Source of the DNA: Shimia sp039969785
GTDB taxonomy: Bacteria > Pseudomonadota > Alphaproteobacteria > Rhodobacterales > Rhodobacteraceae
Assembly: GCF_039969785.1 (NCBI RefSeq)
Contig: NZ_JBDVNC010000039.1
Span: 43,044 to 107,043, forward strand
DNA: 64,000 nt
Reading direction: 5' to 3'
The notes below the pieces were generated by a model. The model searched no databases and was not told the DNA's origin. It saw only the letters and a list, made by a program, of their open reading frames with translations. The translations under genes were made by a program, and so were the position numbers. Shown in pieces: positions 58,502 to 64,000 of the stretch (the stretch's first letter is position 1; every line of letters starts with the position of its first letter).

Positions 58502-59281
58502 ATGAAATTGGATGAGATCGTAAACCTAAACGCCTATCCCCTTGCTGACCCGACATTCAGAGCAACGTGCAAGGAGACGTATGACGCGACAGGCCTCCTG
58601 TCGATGCCGCAGTTCGTGAAGCCTGACGCGATCACCGCCATCCGCGACGAAGGACACGCAAATGAAGACAAGGTGTATGCCAAAACGGAACAACACACCG
58701 TCTATCTGAGCGCCCCCGACCCTGCCTTTGGCCCAGACCATCCGCGCAACCGGCTGGTGACGTCGTCCAAAGGCTGCATCACAGATGATCTGATCCCAAA
58801 AGAGTCGGCCCTGCGCGCACTTTACGACGCTGAGGTCTTTCGCGATTTTCTATGCGAAGTCCTGGGCGAAGCCGAACTCTATGAATATGCCGACCCGCTG
58901 TCGTCGATCAATCTGCACTTTGCCAAAACCGGACAAGAGCTGGGCTGGCATTTCGACAATTCCTCGTTTGCGATCACGTTGATGGTTCAGCCACCGGAAC
59001 AGGGCGGGCAGTTTGAGTATGTCGAAAACGTACGTGATGCCGATGCAGGCGATATGAACTTTGCCGCCGTGGGCGAGATTCTGGACGGCAAAACGCCGGT
59101 AAAAGAACTGGTTGTCGAAGCCGGAACGCTGGTGTTTTTCCGAGGGCGCAACTCTATGCACCGCGTGGCCCCGAATGAGGGCACCCGCACCCGGATGCTG
59201 GCCGTGCTGGCCTATAACACCGAACCGGGCGTCTCGCTGTCAGAAGAGGCGCGGATGACGTTTTACGGGCGGACAGGCTGA
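58502..59281 (+). CDS. 2OG-Fe(II) oxygenase family protein
   Basis: This 259-residue protein has the iron facial triad His150 and Asp152 in GWHFDNSSFAITLMVQ and His220 in SMHRVAPNEGTRTRMLAVLAYN, with Arg229 or Arg231 as the likely 2-oxoglutarate anchor. Presence of Asp152 shows a hydroxylase-type rather than a halogenase-type site. The family includes enzymes acting on small amino acids or unknown compounds; the substrate is not predictable. AGGA lies six bases before the ATG. The gene runs against the ribosomal operon, divergent from rplB. Confidence 0.82.
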   Translation: MKLDEIVNLNAYPLADPTFRATCKETYDATGLLSMPQFVKPDAITAIRDEGHANEDKVYAKTEQHTVYLSAPDPAFGPDHPRNRLVTSSKGCITDDLIPKESALRALYDAEVFRDFLCEVLGEAELYEYADPLSSINLHFAKTGQELGWHFDNSSFAITLMVQPPEQGGQFEYVENVRDADAGDMNFAAVGEILDGKTPVKELVVEAGTLVFFRGRNSMHRVAPNEGTRTRMLAVLAYNTEPGVSLSEEARMTFYGRTG

Positions 59282-59464
59282 GACACCTCTCGGCTGAACT
59301 CCGGGCATCGCCGACGCGCATGGTGGCGATCTTTCGGAGAAGGATGGCAGTTTATCTCGATCAAATCCATGTACCTTATAGTGTTGCGCCTACCTAACCA
59401 AATCGCCGCCGCGTGGGGGTGGGAGCGTCAGACTTCCGCTCTAAAAGTGAAGCTTGAGCAACCC

Positions 59465-60868
59465 TTAAGAGCAAGCTTGAGCACCAGCGCGTTTTCGATC
59501 CTTCAAGAGAAAGTACGTGCTTCCAGAAAACAACAAGACCTCTCCACGGTTGTTAAGGGGCCAAGACCATCTTTCGGACCTATGAACACTTTCGCCTAAA
59601 TCGCTCCCATCTAACTCATGAACATTGCCGTCATCTGCAACAACTCTGACTGAGCCTGCCATCAGCCCTACTGACATTTCCCAATCTCGCAATCTAAGAG
59701 TCCGACTTGCGTATAGACTGGGGCCCGACGAGCGATCCATGGTGAATTTGAGCCCCTTCGGCAATGTGTTGAAGAGTGCTACGTCGGTTTCATCCACTTT
59801 CTCAAAGCCCTTTTCGCCCATCAAGTATAACCCAAAGGAAGCCTTGCGCGCCTGACTGGAAAAAAACCCAAGAAACCGCTGAAAATTGCCCTTGTGTTTT
59901 TGGCCATAGAAAAAGTATCTGGCGCTTTCCGGATCATACTCACGACGACCATTGCGCCGCTGATTGGGCCCCAAGTCTGGAAATTCCTCCATTAAGTTTG
60001 ACCAGTTTTGCTCTAGCGCGGGTTTCCAGGCACCTCCCGATTTTTGTAGTCGGATCAGGTAATTTCCGCGAAAAGATCCTAGAGCTTCCCTTGCCTCCAA
60101 CAACAGCCGCGGTGGGTCAGGTAGAAAAAATGCTTGGGAAACATAGCGCCAATCGCCAAGATTCAATTTCTCGAGTTCGTAAAGCGTTTTTTCCGCATCA
60201 ACGATGTAAATCTGATTGAGTTCTTCAGTTGCTAACAGAGTGAGTTTAATATCTGGGAAGTCAGTGACGTGCGTCACCCATTGAGAAACGCCTTCCAGCC
60301 GAACAGCTTGATTGCCTTCCAGTATCAACACTTGATTTGAACTATTTTCGCTACCACCGATTAACAACAAAGGAGCGTTGAAAGGTGAAGACCAAACGAT
60401 ATCCCGGGCATCCAAGATACCAAAAGGGCTTTCTATCGCCATCTCTACGAAATGGCCTGCTGCGTCGTTGAACCGGTAAAAGGAGCGACTTCCTAAAAAC
60501 CCACCCAACCCAAAAATTTCTCCATCCGGAGTCTCAATAATTGAATTGCTGTCAAATTTAGTGGGGAACTCTTCAGTGACGGGAACGAAAATGCCATTGA
60601 TGAGGCGCGCCGGGCGATCACCGTCTTTTGCTTTTAGAAAGAAAATGTCATGCTCTGGAGTTTTTGTTTCAAGCACCCCTTCAATTCCCGAAAAAATTGT
60701 CTTTTGAAACAAGGGGGCAAAATTGAGCTTCTTGAGGCAAAACCTTTCTTCATCGGCATGCGTTGGCTCTGAAAAAACGACTACAAGAGTTGCGGCCACT
60801 TTGAAAAAAGTGACAAGCGTAACCGAAGTAAACCGAAAAATGACCACAGACGCACGCATACGTTTCAA
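59465..60868 (-). CDS. Unrecognised secreted protein
   Basis: I do not recognise this gene. It has 467 residues (a start nine bases later is also possible), with a basic N terminus and a hydrophobic segment (about 8-32) ending near THADEE, so it is probably exported. The rest is beta-rich with repeated aromatic/Gly segments (GLGGFLGSRSFYRF, LLLIGGSENSSNQVL, NQIYIVDAEKTLYEL), like a beta-propeller but not assignable. The base composition looks more AT-rich than the neighbours, suggesting transfer. It sits between rplW and rplB, in operon direction. Confidence 0.6.
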   Translation of the reverse strand: MKRMRASVVIFRFTSVTLVTFFKVAATLVVVFSEPTHADEERFCLKKLNFAPLFQKTIFSGIEGVLETKTPEHDIFFLKAKDGDRPARLINGIFVPVTEEFPTKFDSNSIIETPDGEIFGLGGFLGSRSFYRFNDAAGHFVEMAIESPFGILDARDIVWSSPFNAPLLLIGGSENSSNQVLILEGNQAVRLEGVSQWVTHVTDFPDIKLTLLATEELNQIYIVDAEKTLYELEKLNLGDWRYVSQAFFLPDPPRLLLEAREALGSFRGNYLIRLQKSGGAWKPALEQNWSNLMEEFPDLGPNQRRNGRREYDPESARYFFYGQKHKGNFQRFLGFFSSQARKASFGLYLMGEKGFEKVDETDVALFNTLPKGLKFTMDRSSGPSLYASRTLRLRDWEMSVGLMAGSVRVVADDGNVHELDGSDLGESVHRSERWSWPLNNRGEVLLFSGSTYFLLKDRKRAGAQACS

Positions 60869-60942
60869 CCTCTAGTAGAGCTTACTCGTTTCACTCCTGA
60901 TTGCAATTGCGAAATTGAGCTCTCTCGGTGAAGCAAAACAGA

Positions 60943-60973
60943 AAACCCCCCCGGTTCACACCGAGGGGGGTTT
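60943..60973 (-). terminator. Terminator after rplW
   Basis: A very strong stem (AAACCCCCCCGG with CCGAGGGGGGTTT, one mismatch) and six-base loop, about 43 bases after the rplW stop. It closes the rpsJ-rplC-rplD-rplW transcript. Confidence 0.85.
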
Positions 60974-61015
60974 CTATTTCTTCAAGGCCAACCGGGTCAC
61001 CCCGTCTAAACAATC

Positions 61016-61312
61016 TTACAGTCCGGTGGACACGTCGATTGTATTGCCTTCTTCCAGGGTCACATATGCCTTTTTGACGTCTTTGCGTTTGCCCAGCTGT
61101 CCTTTGAACCGCTTGACTTTACCCTTGGTGATGGTGGTGTTGACCGCTTTGACCTTTACACCAAAAAGCGCCTCTACGGCCTCTTTGATCATCGGTTTGT
61201 TGCTGTCGATTGCCACTTCGAAAACAACTGCGCCATGCTCGGACGCCATGGTTGATTTCTCGGTGATGATCGGCTTGCGGATCACATCGTAATGTTCTGC
61301 CTTCGCGCTCAT
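61016..61312 (-). CDS. rplW: 50S ribosomal protein uL23
   Basis: This 98-residue protein has YDVIRKPIITEKSTM near 8-22 and VKVKAVNTTITKGKVKRFKGQLGKR, standard uL23 at the exit tunnel where SRP and trigger factor dock. It overlaps rplD by four bases and is followed by a strong terminator instead of rplB. Confidence 0.97.
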   Translation of the reverse strand: MSAKAEHYDVIRKPIITEKSTMASEHGAVVFEVAIDSNKPMIKEAVEALFGVKVKAVNTTITKGKVKRFKGQLGKRKDVKKAYVTLEEGNTIDVSTGL

Positions 61313-61926
61313 TTCAGTCGAGCCTCCAGTGCTTCGATCCCCGCTTTGGTGATCACAAGAGTGTCACGCTTGAGGATGTCATAAACGTTCGCACCCATCG
61401 TTGGCAGGATATCCAGACCTTCGATGTTACGCGATGCTTTCAGGAAGCCTTCGTTGACCGATGCGCCATCGATGACCAGAGCGCGTTTCCAGCCCAGGTT
61501 TGCAACCTGTTTGGCCAGAGCAGCAGTCTTGCCTTCGGTAGCTGCGTCTTCGATCACAACCAGCTCACCCGCTTTGGCCTTGGCCGACAGCGCGTGCTTC
61601 AGACCCAGCTTGCGGAACTTCTTGGTCAGGTCGTGACCGTGCGAACGCACAACCGGACCTTTATAGACGCCACCCCCGCGGAAGATCGGTGCCGAACGCG
61701 CACCGTGGCGTGCGCCACCGGTGCCTTTTTGGCGATAGATCTTCTTCGTGGAATAGGACACTTCCGAACGGGTCTTAACCTTGTGAGTACCGGCTTGCGC
61801 GTTGTTGCGCTGCCAGCGAACCACACGGTGCAGGATGTCCGCGCGCGGCTCCTGACCGAACAGATCTTCACTCAGTTCAACGGAACCGGCTTTGCCGCCG
61901 TCAAGTTTGATCACATCAAGTTTCAT
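61309..61926 (-). CDS. rplD: 50S ribosomal protein uL4
   Basis: This 205-residue protein has the tunnel loop KIYRQKGTGGARHGARSAPIFRGGGVYKGP near 64-93 and the globular part ending in DILKRDTLVITKAGIEALE. In E. coli uL4 also controls its own operon. It overlaps rplC and rplW by four bases each. Confidence 0.97.
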   Translation of the reverse strand: MKLDVIKLDGGKAGSVELSEDLFGQEPRADILHRVVRWQRNNAQAGTHKVKTRSEVSYSTKKIYRQKGTGGARHGARSAPIFRGGGVYKGPVVRSHGHDLTKKFRKLGLKHALSAKAKAGELVVIEDAATEGKTAALAKQVANLGWKRALVIDGASVNEGFLKASRNIEGLDILPTMGANVYDILKRDTLVITKAGIEALEARLK

Positions 61927-62648
61927 GCTTCACCACCTTCCGCAGGCGCTTCTTCCGCCGGTGCTTCGGTTGCTGCAGCCTTCAGACCGGCCGGGAATGG
62001 CAGTCCTTCAGGTGCTTTCTTTTTCACGGCGTCCTTGACAGTCACCCATCCACCTTTGGAACCGGGAACGGCGCCTTTGATGAATACCAGACCACGGTCG
62101 GCGTCAGTTTTGACAACTTCCAGGTTTTGGGTGGTTACACGAGCCGCGCCCATGTGTCCGGCCATTTTCTTGCCTTTGAAAACCTTACCGGGATCCTGAC
62201 ACTGGCCAGTCGAACCGTGCGAACGGTGGCTGATCGAAACACCGTGTGTCGCGCGCAGACCACTAAAGTTCCAACGTTTCATGGCACCGGCAAAGCCTTT
62301 ACCAATCGACGTGCCGCTGACGTCAACTTTCTGACCTTCAAGGAAGTGTTCTGCTGAAATTTCAGCACCCACTTCGATCAGAGCGTCTTCGGACACGCGG
62401 AACTCAGCAACCTTGCGCTTGGGCTCAACTTTTGCCGCAGCAAAGTGACCGCGCATAGCTTGCGAAGTGCGTTTCGCCTTGGCCGAGCCGGCACCCAACT
62501 GAACGGCAGTGTAACCGTCTTTGTCAGACGTGCGCTGAGCAACAACCTGAAGGCCATCAAGGTGAAGTACGGTCACAGGAATCTGTTTGCCGTCTTCCAT
62601 GAACAAGCGGGTCATGCCCACTTTTTTTGCGATAATACCAGAGCGCAT
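61923..62648 (-). CDS. rplC: 50S ribosomal protein uL3
   Basis: This 241-residue protein has MRSGIIAKKVGMTRLFMEDG at the start and DVSGTSIGKGFAGAMKRWNFSGLRATHG near 128-155, with HRSHGSTGQCQDPGKVFKGKKMAGHMG. The Gln of GQCQDPG is the methylated site in E. coli uL3. The C terminus carries an Ala/Glu/Pro-rich tail of about 20 residues, common in this order. Confidence 0.97.
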   Translation of the reverse strand: MRSGIIAKKVGMTRLFMEDGKQIPVTVLHLDGLQVVAQRTSDKDGYTAVQLGAGSAKAKRTSQAMRGHFAAAKVEPKRKVAEFRVSEDALIEVGAEISAEHFLEGQKVDVSGTSIGKGFAGAMKRWNFSGLRATHGVSISHRSHGSTGQCQDPGKVFKGKKMAGHMGAARVTTQNLEVVKTDADRGLVFIKGAVPGSKGGWVTVKDAVKKKAPEGLPFPAGLKAAATEAPAEEAPAEGGEA

Positions 62649-62663
62649 AAATCTATACCCTCC

Positions 62664-62972
62664 TTAAACCGAAATCTGGACGTCCACGCCAGCTGCCAGG
62701 TCGAGCTTCATCAGCGCGTCCACAGTCTGGGGTGTCGGGTCTACGATGTCGAGCAGACGCTTGTGCGTACGGATTTCGAACTGATCGCGGGATTTCTTGT
62801 CAACGTGAGGACCACGCAGAACAGTGAACTTCTCAATTTTGTTGGGAAGTGGGATCGGGCCACGGACGGTCGCGCCGGTGCGCTTTGCCGTGTTTACGAT
62901 TTCCTGTGTGCTGGCGTCCAGAACACGGTAATCGAAAGCCTTCAGCCGAATGCGAATATTTTGACTTTGCAT
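62664..62972 (-). CDS. rpsJ: 30S ribosomal protein uS10
   Basis: This is 102 residues from the ATG at 62972 (GAGG nine bases upstream; the upstream open frame is leader). MQSQNIRIRLKAFDYRVLD and IPLPNKIEKFTVLRGPHVDKKSRDQFEIRTHKRL are universal uS10. It opens the S10 operon; the promoter at 63150-63122 lies about 150 bases upstream. Confidence 0.97.
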   Translation of the reverse strand: MQSQNIRIRLKAFDYRVLDASTQEIVNTAKRTGATVRGPIPLPNKIEKFTVLRGPHVDKKSRDQFEIRTHKRLLDIVDPTPQTVDALMKLDLAAGVDVQISV

Positions 62973-63403
62973 TTCGTCAGCCTCGTATAGGCGTGAGAGT
63001 TGAGAGGAGGATGTGCGACCACCGCCAACCCTCATCGAACCCAAAAGGCGGGAATCACCCCGCCCAGTTGTCGCAACTGCGAACTGCCGCCATCTACACG
63101 GGCGCAAGCTTGCAAGCAAGCCCTATATTGAGGCGTTGTCGAAGAAACAAAGACGCAGGTGAACCGAACTCGGTTTCCGGCGCTGAAAGAGGTTTTGTTC
63201 GATCACTAAGACAGTGCAAAGCTTAAGACCGTGGAACAATTGTCAGCGTAGCGTCTATCGCAAGAAAACTGTCACAGATACCTTTACTTATTTCGCCTCG
63301 GCTCCGATGTTCTTCTTTAATTTCCGGGTCGGCGCACTTATTTTTTGGTGAACACCATGCCGAATTGGTATGCCACCAAAAATTTCAAAACAGAAAGTTC
63401 AAC
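62973..63403. other. Divergent region between rpsJ and the lipoprotein gene
   Basis: About 430 bases without a gene. It holds the S10 leader and promoter on the left and the lipoprotein upstream region on the right. A short inverted repeat (CTTGCTTGCAAG-type, near 63110) is seen in the leader. No RNA gene was recognised. Confidence 0.5.
63122..63150 (-). promoter_or_regulatory. Candidate promoter of the S10 operon
   Basis: On the minus strand TTGTTT (63150-63145) and TATAGG (63127-63122) are 17 bases apart, about 150 bases before rpsJ. The -35 is weak by consensus, so the call rests on spacing and position. Confidence 0.45.
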
Positions 63404-63778
63404 ATGCAACATTACAAGCTCCTCATTACCCTTCCTGTTGTCCTTGGCCTTGCGGCGTGCGCCAACTCGGGTGCGAATTACCAACCCGTCGTGGATGGCC
63501 CTGTCGGGCCGAACTACAACGCGGATTTGGCGCAATGCCAGCAACTGGCCGCCTCACAAGGCGCGTTGGACAGCAACGCAGGTGGCAAGGCAGCAGCCGG
63601 GGCTGGCGTGGCGGCAGCAACCACCGCAGTGTTTAACAACGAAGGCAATAACGTGCGCGACGCTGCCGCAGTGGGTGCGCTTGCCGGTTTGACCGCCAGC
63701 GCAATTGACCAGAATTCGAAGAAAGAAGCCATTGTCAGAAACTGCATGAGCAAGCGCGGTTACAACGTCGTAGGCTAA
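63404..63778 (+). CDS. Small lipoprotein with glycine-zipper region
   Basis: This is 124 residues from the ATG at 63404. A lipoprotein signal (MQHYKLLITLPVVLGLAAC) places the lipidated Cys at 19. The mature part has NYQPVVDGPVGPNYNADLAQCQQLAA and then an Ala/Gly-rich zipper (GKAAAGAGVAAATTAVF, AVGALAGLTASAI), ending with a second Cys pair region (RNCMSKRGYNVVG). This is the Rickettsia 17 kDa-like/glycine-zipper type of envelope lipoprotein. It stands alone between tuf and rpsJ on the opposite strand. Confidence 0.8.
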   Translation: MQHYKLLITLPVVLGLAACANSGANYQPVVDGPVGPNYNADLAQCQQLAASQGALDSNAGGKAAAGAGVAAATTAVFNNEGNNVRDAAAVGALAGLTASAIDQNSKKEAIVRNCMSKRGYNVVG

Positions 63779-63861
63779 GAAGGACAGGTTGGAATGCGCT
63801 CCAGTCTGAAAGTGCCTTTCAGACTGGCGGATTATGCCAACATTGCGCGCCCCCAAAAAAC

Positions 63862-63897
63862 ACAAAAAGGGCCGCTCTTTTGAGCGGCCCTTTTGTC
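63862..63897. terminator. Bidirectional terminator between lipoprotein gene and tuf
   Basis: A thirteen-base stem AAAAGGGCCGCTC with GAGCGGCCCTTTT, four-base T loop, flanked by A and T runs on the two sides. It suits both the plus-strand lipoprotein gene and the minus-strand tuf gene. Confidence 0.88.
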
Positions 63898-63920
63898 ATG
63901 TCTTTTGGTCAGCCTGAGGC

Positions 63921-64000
63921 TTAGGCGATGACTTTGGAGACAACGCCGGAACCAACGGTGCGGCCGCCTTCGCGGATCGCAAAGCGCAGGCCCTGTTCCA
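63921..64000 (-). CDS. tuf: Elongation factor Tu (3' end only)
   Basis: The last 25 codons before the stop at 63923 read EQGLRFAIREGGRTVGSGVV and then SKVIA, the universal EF-Tu C terminus. The rest lies beyond the right edge. Its place upstream of rpsJ is the normal str-S10 arrangement, although a lipoprotein gene and a strong terminator now separate the two. Confidence 0.95.
   Translation of the reverse strand, partial: EQGLRFAIREGGRTVGSGVVSKVIA

Noticed and set aside
58502..59281. Amino-acid halogenase (BesD-like)
   Set aside because: The facial-triad Asp152 is present; halogenases of this type have Gly or Ala there.

Overview
The window is a chromosomal segment of a marine alphaproteobacterium, almost certainly Rhodobacterales (Roseobacter group). 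The evidence is the gene families and their order: an aapJQMP amino-acid transporter, the run ATP12 chaperone / HAD phosphatase / RluC / CrcB / RarA / DegP, and a ribosomal-protein super-operon with rpoA and rplQ. No species can be named from the sequence alone.

Positions 1 to about 21,500 are a prophage, visibly more GC-rich than the rest. All its genes lie on the minus strand. Reading leftward from the chromosomal boundary at tRNA-Arg(ACG) (21503-21579): tyrosine integrase, AlpA-like regulator, DUF1441 small terminase, GpA-type large terminase, gpW, lambda-type portal, S49 prohead protease with a likely nested scaffold, decoration protein, gpE-type capsid, connector genes, tail tube, tail chaperones with a likely -1 frameshift, a 1504-residue tape measure with a built-in lysozyme domain, and tail-tip genes. 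The last, a J-like protein, is cut by the left edge. No repressor, replication or holin gene lies in the visible part. A perfect dyad TCACC-N5-GGTGA occurs four times, each next to a gene start.

Positions 21,600-41,200 are core chromosome. They hold a sensor kinase; a TVP38 / flavin disulfide reductase pair; rpmH-rnpA (good promoter) followed by argB; a sterol-desaturase-like protein, a small ferredoxin-like protein and a SixA-type phosphatase; aapJQMP; then ATP12, a phosphatase, rluC, crcB, rarA, a DegP protease and a ferric-reductase-like flavoprotein.

Positions 41,200-64,000 carry the ribosomal super-operon, read right to left: tuf, rpsJ-rplC-rplD-rplW, rplB-rpsS-rplV-rpsC-rplP, rpmC-rpsQ-rplN-rplX-rplE-rpsN-rpsH-rplF-rplR-rpsE-rpmD, rplO-secY-adk, rpsM-rpsK-rpoA-rplQ. 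It is broken at five places by unrelated genes, several next to strong stem-loops. The inserts are a glycine-zipper lipoprotein; a 2OG-Fe(II) oxygenase plus an unrecognised secreted protein; a Popeye-like membrane cNMP-binding protein with a second 2OG oxygenase and a small protein; two DUF1127 proteins; and an unrecognised membrane protein. The most interesting material is the dispersed prophage dyad, the Popeye-like protein, and the two oxygenases next to rplB and rplP.
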